Below are positions 49,946-59,044 of a DNA stretch of 64,000 bases, one piece after another. The notes below the pieces were generated by a model, which saw only the letters and a list, made by a program, of their open reading frames with translations, made no database searches and was not told the origin of the DNA. Source of the DNA: Mesobacillus subterraneus (GTDB lineage Bacteria > Bacillota > Bacilli > Bacillales > Cytobacillaceae); contig NZ_CP129019.1 in assembly GCF_020524355.2 (NCBI RefSeq), positions 2,294,001 to 2,358,000 of the forward strand, in the 5' to 3' direction. A program made the position numbers and the translations under genes. The stretch's first letter is position 1; every line of letters begins with the position of its first letter.

Positions 49946-51009
49946 GCCTCACCTCCGATCAGTTCAAGGTACTCCCGCTTTTGTTTCTCGATTGTCCATG
50001 TAGGCTTCTCAAAGACATAATCAAAGATCACTGCCGGGTCAGCTTTAGGGAACTTTTCCATTTCCTGAACAGCACCATCAATTTCAGCCGCCGCTTGCTC
50101 CTCTATTTCCTTCACCCATGCTTCATCGTAAAGTCCTTCGTTTTTCAGCCAGCGTTCCAGCCTAAGTAAGGGGTCTGTTTCCATTCTTTTAAGCGCACTT
50201 TCACCTTGGTCACGATATTTTGAAGCATCATCAGCAGTTGTATGGGATCCATACCGCCACGTCATTGCTTCTATTAATGTTGGGCCTTCGCCATTGCGCG
50301 CACGATTAAGGGCTTTCTCTGTTTCAGCAAAAACGGCAAAAATATCGTTGCCATCAATCCTTACACCTGGGATATCATACGCAAGCGCTTTTTGAGCAAT
50401 GGTTGCTGAATTCATTTGTTTACTGATTGGAACTGAAATCGCATACTGATTGTTCTGGCAAAAATATACGACCGGAGATTTGAAGACACTCGCAAAGTTC
50501 AAGCCTTCATGAAAATCGCCTTCCGAAGTCGCTCCATCACCGAAATAACAAATAGCTGCATTCCTGGTTCCTTTTTGTTTTTCTGCAAAAGCAGCACCTG
50601 CTGCATGGGGAATCTGGGTTGCAATCGGGATAGCAGGCGGGAAGATCTTTTTCCCATCCGGCGGAACACAGCCTTCATTTCGTCCATTCCAGAACAGCAA
50701 TATATTCCTCAAAGAGTGGCTAAACACCATGGCTGCACCGTGATCTCGATAGGTAGGGAACATCCAGTCATCACTCTGCAGTGCAAGTGCGGTTCCAACC
50801 TGGGAAGCCTCCTGCCCTTCAAATGGCGCATAAGTCCCGATCCGCCCCTGGCGCTGAAGACTGATAGACTTCCTGTCCAGCGTCCGGATCCTTACCATTT
50901 CCGAATAAAACTTCTTCACTCGCTCTTCGGTCACTAAAGCCTTATGTTCTTCGGAAACAATGTTTCCGTTTTGATCCATCACCTGAAAAATCGGAAAATC
51001 CTTTTCCAT
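49942..51009 (-). CDS. 2-Oxo acid dehydrogenase E1 subunit alpha
   Basis: 355 residues. The thiamine diphosphate motif runs from GDGATSEGDFHEGLNFA to QNNQYAIS, and the phosphorylation-loop region is YGSHTTADDASKYR. The N-terminus MEKDFPIFQVMDQNGNIV is typical of the PdhA/BkdAA-like branch. It is the first gene of E1alpha-E1beta-E2, 35 nt downstream of phenylalanine dehydrogenase, which suggests the complex may oxidise the 2-oxo acid that enzyme produces. Confidence 0.93.
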   Translation of the reverse strand: MEKDFPIFQVMDQNGNIVSEEHKALVTEERVKKFYSEMVRIRTLDRKSISLQRQGRIGTYAPFEGQEASQVGTALALQSDDWMFPTYRDHGAAMVFSHSLRNILLFWNGRNEGCVPPDGKKIFPPAIPIATQIPHAAGAAFAEKQKGTRNAAICYFGDGATSEGDFHEGLNFASVFKSPVVYFCQNNQYAISVPISKQMNSATIAQKALAYDIPGVRIDGNDIFAVFAETEKALNRARNGEGPTLIEAMTWRYGSHTTADDASKYRDQGESALKRMETDPLLRLERWLKNEGLYDEAWVKEIEEQAAAEIDGAVQEMEKFPKADPAVIFDYVFEKPTWTIEKQKREYLELIGGEA

Positions 51010-51044
51010 CGGCTCACCCTTCTTTTTAAAAGTCTATGATACTA

Positions 51045-52153
51045 TTACATTCTCACTGCCCATTTTGGGCGCTTCATATGAGAGAAGAAGCTGTTGCGTC
51101 TTGTTCTGGCTTCGATCCTGTTCTCACAAAATTTATTCGCAGCTTCAACCGTCGTGATTCCTTCTCGCTCTGCCTGCTTGTAAATATTTAAAAGAGAATT
51201 ATAGATAGCCTTTGTCTTCTTCAGTACTCGTTCCTTGTTCGGTGAATACAGCTCATCCGCCACCTGGATCAGTCCTCCAGCATTGACAATGTAATCAGGC
51301 GCATAAAGAATACCCTTTTCCTGCAAATCGTTACCGTGACGTTCTTCCTTGAGCTGATTGTTCGCAGAACCAACGACTGCTTTTACCTGGAGTTGCGGAA
51401 TGGTGTCATCGTTAATGATTCCGCCCATTGCACACGGGATGAAAATGTCTGCTCGCTGAGAGTATATCTCGTCACTGCTGACGACTTTGATTCCCGCTCC
51501 CATTTCTTTAGCTTTTTGAACAATCTGGTCGATTGCTTTTTGATTAATGTCTGTCACATACAGGTCTGCTCCGTTATCAAGAAGATACTCCGCTACCTTG
51601 TAGCCCACCTTGCCTAGCCCCTGGATTGCGTAGGACTTACCGGACAAATCATCAGTATCCCACAGGGCTTTACTTGTAGCCTGCAATCCAAAGATGACAC
51701 CCTGTGCCGTTGGTACTGAAGAATCTCCGCTTCCGCCGTATACTTCATCGACACCTACGATACAATTTGTTTCTTTTAAAGCGTGAACAAAATCTTCCGG
51801 ATCCGTCCCCATGTCAGTTCCTGTATAGAAGCGCGGCCCTGGATCGACTCAACGAACTGGCCAAATGCTCTGAAAAGTTCTGGACTCTTATCTTTTGTAG
51901 GGTCGCCAATGATGACTGCCTTCCCTCCACCGAAGTCGACATCAGCGGCAGCACACTTATATGTCATGCCTTTAGAAAGTCGCAGTACATCTTCAAGTGC
52001 ATCGTCAACTGATTTATAAGGAAACATACGGCAACCGCCCAGTGCCGGCCCTAAACGTGTACTGTGAATCGCTATTATTGCCTTTAATCCAGTGGCTTCA
52101 TCATTACAAAATACGACTTGCTCGTGCTCACGAATTTGTTCAAACATATCCAT
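51045..52153 (-). pseudogene. pdh: Phenylalanine dehydrogenase, frameshifted
   Basis: Deaminates phenylalanine to phenylpyruvate with NAD. Frames 51776-52153 and 51045-51812 join at CCGCGCTTC (near 51827-51835). Removing the duplicated GC gives [19 protein letters not shown], a segment typical of Bacillus/Lysinibacillus PheDH rather than leucine dehydrogenase. Other PheDH-type segments are [26 protein letters not shown] and RRNSFFS near the end. The NAD loop is [11 protein letters not shown] and the active-site Lys is in [19 protein letters not shown]. Corrected length is 368 residues. A cre site lies in the promoter region. Confidence 0.9.
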
Positions 52154-52182
52154 TGTTCTTCCCCCTTTATCCCGTTAAATCA

Positions 52183-52196
52183 TGTTAGCGCTTACA
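52183..52196 (-). promoter_or_regulatory. CcpA cre site upstream of phenylalanine dehydrogenase
   Basis: TGTTAGCGCTTACA is a perfect match to TGWNANCGNTNWCA, 30 nt before the PheDH start. A possible TTGCGC / CATGAT promoter brackets it, so carbon catabolite repression is expected. Confidence 0.75.
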
Positions 52197-52213
52197 TTTT
52201 TGCGCAAAAATTT

Positions 52214-52603
52214 TTAACTGCCGGTAAGTAATTCATTTATCTTTTCTTTAAGAAGGACCACTTGTTTTACTTCCCCTACTCCTATAATGCGACCCTTGCT
52301 TTCTGCCCGCACATCGGTAAGTATGGTATTCTCTTGCAGGCCTGTGACGGATGCAGTTATGGTTACCTCTGCCCCTTCAACACATGGAGCTATGTGTTTA
52401 ACAGTTACTGCGCCGCCCATACCTTCCTCATGATCCTCTAAAAAGGGAACGATAATTTGCCTCGATACCAACTCCATGTGATACACCATTGAAACAGTGG
52501 AGTACGCTGGATGGACGACTTTCCCCTCAAAGCGGGCAAACATTTCTGGTGTAACAATGACATTGATGGAGGCCGTCCGTCCAGCTATCAAACCATCTCG
52601 CAT
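52214..52603 (-). CDS. Hotdog-fold thioesterase (FlK-like)
   Basis: About 129 residues. MRDGLIAGRTASINVIVTP begins the hotdog fold; HPAYSTVSMVYHMELVSRQI carries the conserved Ser/Thr and Glu/His of the fluoroacetyl-CoA thioesterase-like family. It probably hydrolyses an acyl-CoA. GGTGGG precedes the ATG at 52603. It sits between the aromatic catabolism operon and the ABC importer. Confidence 0.82.
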   Translation of the reverse strand: MRDGLIAGRTASINVIVTPEMFARFEGKVVHPAYSTVSMVYHMELVSRQIIVPFLEDHEEGMGGAVTVKHIAPCVEGAEVTITASVTGLQENTILTDVRAESKGRIIGVGEVKQVVLLKEKINELLTGS

Positions 52604-52755
52604 TATATCCCACCTTTCCAAGTTGCAAATATGTATAACGTTTATTTAACGCTATCATAACATTTCGTTAAATAAATGGTCAATAAATTGTAAGAAATTT
52701 TGGTATTTTCTTAAAAATAATTTTGATATAATATCTAATCGTTCTTTTCAACCAT

Positions 52756-52793
52756 AAAAAATCAACCAGCTATTTTGAGCTGGTTGATTTTTG
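52756..52793 (-). terminator. Terminator of the ABC importer operon
   Basis: AAAATCAACCAGCT/AGCTGGTTGATTTT forms a perfect 14-bp stem around 52757-52791; the minus strand continues into a T run. Confidence 0.9.
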
Positions 52794-52794
52794 T

Positions 52795-53598
52795 CTAACT
52801 TAGTAAAGCCCGGTCGCTTGCCATTTTTGTTCCGCGGATTCGCTGGAATTCGTTGAGCAGGTCTTCGATTGTCAGCTTTGCTTTTTGTTCTTCATTGACT
52901 TCGAGGATGACCTGGCCTTTGTCCATCATGATCAGCCTGTTGCCAAGGTCAAGTGCCTGCTGCATGTTGTGCGTGACCATCAGTGTGGTGAGATGGTATT
53001 TGTCGACGATTTCTTTTGTAAGGTTTGTTATCAGCTCTGCACGAGATGGATCCAATGCCGCAGTGTGTTCATCCAATAATAGAATCGAAGGCTCGGTGAA
53101 TGTTGCCATCAGCAGAGACAAAGCCTGGCGTTCACCGCCGGATAACATTCCTACCTTGGCATTCAAGCGGTTCTCTAGTCCCAGGTGAAGTGACTCAAGA
53201 ACTTCCTTAAAAAGTTCCCTGCGCCTTTTTGTTACTCCGCGTCCCAAAGTCCTGCGTTTATTCCTGGAATAGGCAATTGCCAGGTTTTCCTCGATTGTCA
53301 TGCTTGGAGCTGTCCCTGCCATCGGATCCTGGAATACACGGCCAATCAATTTTGACCGGTTATATTCGCTCATGTAAGTTACATCCTTACTGTCCAGTTC
53401 CACTTGACCATGGTCCGGAAGCATGACACCGGAAATAACATTCATTAACGTTGATTTACCGGCCCCGTTACTCCCGATTACTGTGACGAAGTCTCCCTTT
53501 TCCAGTGTAAGATTTATATTATCCAGGGCGATCTTTTCATCTGGAGTACCCTCATTGAAGACTCTATGAATCTGATTTAAGTGCAGCACCAGCCTCAC
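52795..53598 (-). CDS. ABC importer ATP-binding protein (TrpZ-like)
   Basis: 267 residues. Walker A GSNGAGKST (about 42), signature LSGGERQ (about 152), Walker B ILLLDEHTAALD and the switch His in THNMQQA. With the overlapping permease and the lipoprotein upstream it forms an importer of the ABC_sub_bind family, several of which (TrpXYZ) carry aromatic compounds such as tryptophan. The aromatic context is suggestive, not proof. Confidence 0.9.
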   Translation of the reverse strand: MRLVLHLNQIHRVFNEGTPDEKIALDNINLTLEKGDFVTVIGSNGAGKSTLMNVISGVMLPDHGQVELDSKDVTYMSEYNRSKLIGRVFQDPMAGTAPSMTIEENLAIAYSRNKRRTLGRGVTKRRRELFKEVLESLHLGLENRLNAKVGMLSGGERQALSLLMATFTEPSILLLDEHTAALDPSRAELITNLTKEIVDKYHLTTLMVTHNMQQALDLGNRLIMMDKGQVILEVNEEQKAKLTIEDLLNEFQRIRGTKMASDRALLS

Positions 53599-54595
53599 CC
53601 TTTCCTTCAGAAGGAACAGCTGCCATCTTCATGTGCTCAAGCTGTCTTTTCACCTTCCGTTTTCTCTCTTTATAGCTTTCTATCATTTTCGGAGCAGTCA
53701 ATGCCAATATGACGATAATCGCTGTAATCAGCTTCATGTCGCCTGGCTCAAGGAACTCAACCCTTAATGCCAGTGTGACAACGATTCGATAGATGATAGC
53801 CCCGCCAATGACCGCAAGTGTTGTTCTTGCAATCGATTTTGTACCGAACAGGGCTTCACCAATGATGACAGAAGCAAGGCCGATGATAATCATTCCGATA
53901 CCCATGCCAACGTCTGCGAAACCACCTTGCTGGGCAATCAAAGCGCCTGAAAAAGCTACCATCGCATTCGAAAGGCCAAGACCTAAGATAATCATCAGAT
54001 TGGTATTGGAAGAGAAACTGCGGATCATCCTCTTGTTGTCGCCGGTTGCCCGGATTGCAAGTCCAAGTTCTGTCTTCAGGAATGCATCAGTAAGAAATTT
54101 AATTGCCAGCGTTACGACAATCATGAATAGCAAGATTCCCCATGTTCTTGGAAGACTGTCTCCCAGTCCGATAGCCGTCAGGATGCCATTAAAGAATCCG
54201 TCAATTCCCGTCTTATCGAAAAAGTCCCTTACCGCTGTCATGGCAGTATCCGTGTTCAACAGAGGGACATTCGATTTACCCATGATTCTTAAATTGATCG
54301 AATACAAGGCAATCATTAACAGGATACCCGACAGAAGTGCATTCACCTTTCCGACTGTATGGATGATGCCTGTTAAGCACCCAGCGATGAAGCCGGCAAC
54401 CATGGCTACCATTGTAGCAGCGAAAGGATTTGCACCATTCACAATCATGATAGCAGCGACCGCAGCTCCAGTTACGAAGCTGCCGTCAACCGTCAAATCA
54501 GGAAAATCCAGTACCCGAAAGGATAAATATACACCCAGAGCCATGATGGCATAGATGATGCCGGACTCAAATGCTCCAAATATGGAAGTAAACAA
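53564..54595 (-). CDS. ABC importer permease (TrpY-like)
   Basis: 343 residues with about eight to nine membrane helices, of the branched-chain-type permease superfamily (segments YLSFRVLDFPDLTVDGSF and GNGIG-like GMGIGMIIIGLASVIIGEAL). A basic cytosolic tail follows the last helix. It overlaps the ATP-binding gene by 35 nt and starts 18 nt after the binding-protein gene. Confidence 0.9.
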   Translation of the reverse strand: MFTSIFGAFESGIIYAIMALGVYLSFRVLDFPDLTVDGSFVTGAAVAAIMIVNGANPFAATMVAMVAGFIAGCLTGIIHTVGKVNALLSGILLMIALYSINLRIMGKSNVPLLNTDTAMTAVRDFFDKTGIDGFFNGILTAIGLGDSLPRTWGILLFMIVVTLAIKFLTDAFLKTELGLAIRATGDNKRMIRSFSSNTNLMIILGLGLSNAMVAFSGALIAQQGGFADVGMGIGMIIIGLASVIIGEALFGTKSIARTTLAVIGGAIIYRIVVTLALRVEFLEPGDMKLITAIIVILALTAPKMIESYKERKRKVKRQLEHMKMAAVPSEGKGEAGAALKSDS

Positions 54596-54613
54596 GTTGA
54601 ATCATCCTTTCTC

Positions 54614-55612
54614 TTATTCTTCGTAAAACTCTGCGTCGTCTCCCCATTCTTCCTTAACTTCAACACCTTGCTCCTCGGCGGCTTTCTTGTTGATAGTAAG
54701 TGTTAATGATTCTGGAAGTTCAACAGGAATCTCAGAAGCTTTTTTGTTCCCTGATAAAATTTCTGCAGCCATTAAGCCTGACTGGTAACCAATGTCATAA
54801 TAATTGAAACCGCTGGCTGCAACTGCTCCACGCTTCATGGAATCAAGCTCGCCGACGAATAACGGGATCTTTTTGCCATTAGCAACTGAAATAACAGATT
54901 CAAGAGCCGATACAACTGTATTATCAGTAGGAACATAGATCGCATCCACACGTCCGACCAGGGATTCTGCAGCCTGCTTAACTTCAGCTGAAGTAGAGAT
55001 TGAGGCTTCAACCACCTTCGCTCCATTCGCTTCTGCAAGTTTCTTGACTTCCTTCAGCTGGACCTCTGAGTTCTGTTCACCTGCGTTGTAGATGACGCCA
55101 ATCTTCTTGGCACCAATTTCATTCGTCATGAAGTCAATTGTCCTTTTGGTCGCGTCCGGATGGTTGTCGGTCGTACCAGTGATATTGTCGCCAGGCTTAT
55201 CGAATGCTCCAACAAGTCCTGCTCCGATTGGGTCTGTTACTGATGTAAAAATGATCGGAATGTCCTTCGTTGCATTCAGTGCCGCAACGGCGCTTGGTGT
55301 AGCATTAGCGAAAATGAGGTCAACTTTATCGCCGACAAAATTATTCGCGATACTTGCCGTGTTATTCATGTCTGCCTGTGCGTTCTGGAAGTCATATTTT
55401 ACATTGTCTCCCTCTTTGAACCCTTTGTCTTCAAGAGCTTTCTTGAATCCCTCCTTTGCGGCATCAAGCGAAGGATGCTCAGCAAACTGTGTTAAGCCAA
55501 TCTTGTATTGCTTTTTGTCAGATGAACCGTTTGATGCTTCATTTCCTCCGCATCCTGCCAAAAGTAATGCACTGACCAAGACAAGAGAAATTGCTTTGAC
55601 TGATTTCTTCAT
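54614..55612 (-). CDS. ABC importer substrate-binding lipoprotein (TrpX-like)
   Basis: 332 residues. The signal peptide ends in the lipobox LLLAGCGG (Cys about residue 21). The mature protein belongs to the ABC_sub_bind family: YKIGLTQFAEHPSLDAAKEGF, then PIIFTSVTDPIGAGLV and the IYVPTDNTVVSALESV loop. It captures a small ligand, possibly tryptophan or another aromatic. It is first in its operon behind a promoter with a cre-like site. Confidence 0.9.
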   Translation of the reverse strand: MKKSVKAISLVLVSALLLAGCGGNEASNGSSDKKQYKIGLTQFAEHPSLDAAKEGFKKALEDKGFKEGDNVKYDFQNAQADMNNTASIANNFVGDKVDLIFANATPSAVAALNATKDIPIIFTSVTDPIGAGLVGAFDKPGDNITGTTDNHPDATKRTIDFMTNEIGAKKIGVIYNAGEQNSEVQLKEVKKLAEANGAKVVEASISTSAEVKQAAESLVGRVDAIYVPTDNTVVSALESVISVANGKKIPLFVGELDSMKRGAVAASGFNYYDIGYQSGLMAAEILSGNKKASEIPVELPESLTLTINKKAAEEQGVEVKEEWGDDAEFYEE

Positions 55613-55734
55613 ATAAATCCCCCTTGATTATTTATAAACCGGCAGTAAAACTATGTAGATTTAAATTTCCAGGCAGCCGGAACGCACCAATTTCAAACTC
55701 TCTTTCCTCCGTTGTGAAAACACTCCCCAATATT

Positions 55735-55780
55735 TGAAAGCGATTCCAAAAAGTATGATATTCACTATAGACACCGTAAA
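55735..55780 (-). promoter_or_regulatory. Promoter with cre-like site for the ABC importer
   Basis: On the minus strand TTTACG (55780-55775), 17-nt spacer, CATACT (55757-55752). TGGAATCGCTTTCA (55748-55735) covers the expected start and differs from the cre consensus at one position. The long leader (about 120 nt) has a CCGGC/GCCGG inverted repeat but no recognisable T-box. The rest of 55781-56023 is AT-rich and empty. Confidence 0.5.
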
Positions 55781-56023
55781 TATAACGTTATATTAACACC
55801 AGCTATAATTTAAAGTCAATAAAATTCCGAAAATTTAGTATGTTACGATTTTTAATAATTAAACCATCACTTTAGCAAACTATCAAGATGTTTTTCAAAA
55901 ATAATAAAACTTTTTCGCTTTTATGTGCGAAAGCAGATGTGAAACTCAGTAATTATAAGCTTCTTTTGTCTTTTCATTTTAAAAAAGCATGGAGGGGGTG
56001 TGGAAATAAAAAAACAATATATT

Positions 56024-56056
56024 AAAAAAGCATGCTTCAAAAGAGAAGCACGCTTT
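56024..56056 (-). terminator. Terminator of the nitronate monooxygenase gene
   Basis: AAAGCATGCTTC (56027-56038) pairs with GAAGCACGCTTT (56045-56056; one G-U/A-C site), followed by TTTAAT on the minus strand. Confidence 0.85.
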
Positions 56057-56062
56057 GTTGAA

Positions 56063-57010
56063 TTATAGTAAGTTTTCGGCAATTCTCAGCCGATCCTTCG
56101 CTTCTTTTACCATCCGATCCAGTAATTCGTGTACGGTTGGAATATCAGAAACCAGTCCCGACACCTGTCCACCATTCATGAATCCATTTTCTTCGCTTCC
56201 TTCTAGCGCACCTTTTTTATGTATGTCTTCATTCGTCAGTTCGGCGAACTCTTCTGCGGTAATCCCCTGCTTTTCTGCTTCTAGCAGTTTGTCTGCATAA
56301 GACGTATTCAGCAGCCTGCGGATTCTTCCGACAGACCTGCCAACTATGACCGTTTCATGGTCGCTTGCATGCAGAAGCTTTTGCTTGTAGTTTTCATGAA
56401 ACGGAGCTTCCTTTGTGGCGATGAACCTCGTTCCCATCTGGACGCCGCTCGCCCCTAGTGCAAGCATCGCAGCTAGGCCCTTTCCGTCCCCTATTCCTCC
56501 TGCAGCAACAACCGGTATGTTCACCTGAGCGACAATCTGAGGAATCAGCGCCAATGTCGTCGTTTCAAGACTAGAGTTTATTCCCGCAGCTTCATATCCC
56601 TCAGCCACTATAATATCAGCGCCTGCAGCTTCCGCTTTTTTGGCTTGCTTTACAGATGCAACAACCGTAATAATTTTAGTTCCAGCTTCTTTTAGCTTCG
56701 GAATGAAAGGCGCAGGATTACCCGCAGATAGTGTTACTACTTGAACCTTATGTTTGACGGCCAGGCGCAGGGTTTCTACCACATTCGGCGACACACTTAA
56801 AGCCACGTTCACCGAAAAAGGCTTTGATGTCCTCGATTTTGTTTCAAGAATAATTTGCTCCACTTCTTTAGCATGCATCGTTCCGGCACCAATTGTGCCC
56901 AACCCGCCCGCTTCGGAAACAGCTGCGGTTAAAGTAGCATTGCTGATGTTTCCCATTCCACCCTGGATAATTGGATATTGTATGCCCAGAACAGAAATAA
57001 TTCCATTCAC
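56063..57010 (-). CDS. Nitronate monooxygenase / FabK-like FMN protein
   Basis: 315 residues of the 2-nitropropane dioxygenase-like TIM barrel. The N-terminal YPIIQGGMGNISNATL, the FMN phosphate site VVAAGGIGDGKGLAAMLALGA (broken here for length) and GVQMGTRFIATKEA are conserved. The family includes nitronate monooxygenases and the enoyl-ACP reductase FabK, and the two are hard to separate by eye. It is divergent from the carbonic-anhydrase-like gene. Confidence 0.85.
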   Translation of the reverse strand: MNGIISVLGIQYPIIQGGMGNISNATLTAAVSEAGGLGTIGAGTMHAKEVEQIILETKSRTSKPFSVNVALSVSPNVVETLRLAVKHKVQVVTLSAGNPAPFIPKLKEAGTKIITVVASVKQAKKAEAAGADIIVAEGYEAAGINSSLETTTLALIPQIVAQVNIPVVAAGGIGDGKGLAAMLALGASGVQMGTRFIATKEAPFHENYKQKLLHASDHETVIVGRSVGRIRRLLNTSYADKLLEAEKQGITAEEFAELTNEDIHKKGALEGSEENGFMNGGQVSGLVSDIPTVHELLDRMVKEAKDRLRIAENLL

Positions 57011-57083
57011 AAAAATTCCCCCTTCGTTAAATTAATGTTATACTAGTTCTAAAATTATGACAATTGAAATGGAGGATTTTTCA

Positions 57084-57605
57084 TTGATTCTAAGTTATTT
57101 AGATAAAAAACCGGTCATTGATGAAACAGTTTTCCAGGCACCGGGGAGCTACATCATTGGTGACGTGAAAATCGGCAAAAATTCCAGCGTGTGGTTCAAT
57201 GCCGTTTTACGTGGTGATGAAGATACGATATCAATAGGAGAAAGTTGCAGCATACAGGATAACGTCACTTGCCATCTGTATGAGGGCTCGCCGCTAGTCA
57301 TAGAAGATGAAGTCACCGTCGGCCACAATGCGATTCTACATGGTTGCACCATCAAGAAAAGATGCATTATCGGCATGGGTTCGACAATCCTAGATGGAGC
57401 TGAAATCGGTGAAGAATGCATCATCGGGGCAAATACCTTGATTCCTGCGGGTAAAAAAATACCACCGCGCTCGCTTGTTGTCGGAGCACCAGGGAAAGTC
57501 GTGAGGGAAATCGGCGAGAAGGATCTTGAGCTGATTCAATTATCGATCGATACATATGTTCAAAAGGGTAAAGAATACCGGGCAACTTTAAAAGATATCA
57601 AATAA
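57084..57605 (+). CDS. Gamma-carbonic anhydrase-like hexapeptide protein (YtoA/PaaY type)
   Basis: About 173 residues of left-handed beta-helix repeats. The zinc His residues are in VTCHLYEG and VGHNAILHGC. SSVWFNAVLRGDEDTISIG is typical of the family. I chose the TTG at 57084 because GGAGG lies 9 nt upstream; an in-frame ATG at 57069 is part of that site. Homologues PaaY act with phenylacetate catabolism, whose regulator PaaX is 2.6 kb away. Confidence 0.85.
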   Translation: MILSYLDKKPVIDETVFQAPGSYIIGDVKIGKNSSVWFNAVLRGDEDTISIGESCSIQDNVTCHLYEGSPLVIEDEVTVGHNAILHGCTIKKRCIIGMGSTILDGAEIGEECIIGANTLIPAGKKIPPRSLVVGAPGKVVREIGEKDLELIQLSIDTYVQKGKEYRATLKDIK

Positions 57606-57609
57606 AAAG

Positions 57610-57642
57610 TGAGAGCCAGGCAGCAGACGCCTGGCTCTTTGC
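57610..57642. terminator. Bidirectional terminator
   Basis: AGAGCCAGGC (57612-57621) pairs with GCCTGGCTCT (57629-57638), between two convergent genes. Confidence 0.9.
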
Positions 57643-57648
57643 TTTAAA

Positions 57649-58323
57649 TTATACCCATTTAACTAAATCATCCAATGGCCTTCTTGTCTTTGGGTTCGGT
57701 TCTGTTACACGATAGCCGAACGCGCACATAACGGATATTCCGAAATGTCCATCGTCAAGCAAACCTTCATCTGCCAGAAGGTTGTTCATTTTTTCAAAAT
57801 TGAAACCCTCTATCGGACATGAATCAATGCCAATTTGCGCTGCCGCCGTCATCATATTGGCCAGGACGATATAAGTTTGTTTGCAGGCCCAATCAAATAG
57901 TGGGCGATCTCCGTCGAGCAATTCAAAATCAGACTTCTGGAATTCCTCGATTCGCTTGAGGTAATTCGCCATGAATTCCTCGGGCATTTTTTTCTTATTT
58001 CTAAAATGATCCTGCAGATATTCAGAGTCATATTTTGTATCAACCTTCGTCCTTGCAAGGATAATCACAAAATGGCTTGCTTCCGGAAGCTTGCCAAACG
58101 CTCCCCACGCAGTATTCTTAACTTTCTCGCGAAGCTCCGCGCTTTGTACAACAAGAAAGCGCCATGGTTCAAAACCAAAAGAACTTGGGGATAGCTGTCC
58201 GGTCTCCAGGATAAAACGGAAGTCTTCCTCTGAAATCTTTTTGGTTGGATCAAATTCCTTGGTCGCATGCCTAAAATGAAAAGCCTCAAGAATTTCCTGC
58301 TTCATAGCTTCTTTCTCACGCAT
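57649..58323 (-). CDS. NAD(P)H nitroreductase family protein
   Basis: About 224 residues. The N-terminal FHFRHATKEFDPTKKIS and LSPSSFGFEPWRFLVV contact FMN; CPIEGFNFEKMN and the C-terminal FGYRVTEPNPKTRRP are typical of the YfkO-type branch. It reduces nitro groups or quinones with NAD(P)H. I chose the ATG at 58323 after GGAGAG. Confidence 0.88.
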   Translation of the reverse strand: MREKEAMKQEILEAFHFRHATKEFDPTKKISEEDFRFILETGQLSPSSFGFEPWRFLVVQSAELREKVKNTAWGAFGKLPEASHFVIILARTKVDTKYDSEYLQDHFRNKKKMPEEFMANYLKRIEEFQKSDFELLDGDRPLFDWACKQTYIVLANMMTAAAQIGIDSCPIEGFNFEKMNNLLADEGLLDDGHFGISVMCAFGYRVTEPNPKTRRPLDDLVKWV

Positions 58324-58372
58324 ATGTATCTCTCCTTCCAGGATATGTTTTTTTAAACTTATCATATTTCTT

Positions 58373-59035
58373 TTAGAATTGCCTAGAAAAAGGGTAAGCC
58401 TTAATGACTCTGCCAGTTCTCCCTAGGGGGATTCCACACCTCTTTGCCACGCACAACAGCTGGCGATCACTTAACGGGGCATTAGTTGCAAGGACGATGA
58501 TGATCGAACCGTCTGCCGTCTCTGATAATCCTGTTTTTATTGAATCAATGCCATAACTCCCTGCCAGAAACTCTTCTTTTTTGCCGAAATTACTGAGCAC
58601 CAGACAGCCAATCGTATAAGGAGCATCTGATTCAATCACTCTTGATGTCGTACCTATACTGCCTTTATGACCAAAGCAAACCATTCCTTTTCCCGCTCCG
58701 ACTGCACCCTCTTGTGCCGGACTCGCCGAAGCTTTCTTAATTGCTTGTATGGCAAGTTCAGGTTTTACCGGAAAAAGGCGGATTGAATTTAAGTAGCAGT
58801 CATTGCATTCTCCGACGACAATATTAATGATACCGGTCGTATCGCCAATCTCTTCATTTTCGGAAAGCATATACTCCAGCGTACCCTGGGTAACAGCAGG
58901 GTACGCAAATGTATTTGTCAGCATAATGGGAGACTCGATCGTTCCGAGTTCATTCACTTGGACGAGGCCAGTCGTTTTGCCAAAACCGTTAAGAACGTAG
59001 CTGGCGGCTGTTTTTAATTCCGCCGTTTTGGCGAG
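58373..59035 (-). pseudogene. P1-family (DmpA-like, S58) aminopeptidase, N-terminus lost
   Basis: The frame reads KTAASYVLNGFGKTTGLVQV, then ELGTIESPIMLTNT and GAGKGMVCFGHKGSIGTTSR, where the Thr-Thr-Ser includes the autoprocessing nucleophile of the DmpA family. Homologues are about 360-375 residues; only about 220 C-terminal residues remain. Upstream the frame hits a TGA (59065-59063) inside the tandem repeat array, and no N-terminal half is found before paaX. A GTG at 58957 could start a 194-residue remnant, but it lacks part of the fold. Confidence 0.82.
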
Positions 59036-59044
59036 CTCGCCTTT

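Noticed and set aside
51045..52153. Leucine dehydrogenase
   Set aside because: After frame correction, segments such as [11 protein letters not shown] and [16 protein letters not shown] match phenylalanine dehydrogenase, and the neighbours degrade aromatic amino acids.
55613..55740. T-box or other amino-acid riboswitch before the ABC importer
   Set aside because: The leader lacks the T-box antiterminator core and specifier stem; only a CCGGC/GCCGG inverted repeat is present.
58373..58957. Complete small peptidase gene starting at the GTG 58957
   Set aside because: Conserved DmpA-family sequence continues in frame upstream of this codon, so it is an internal codon of a truncated gene.
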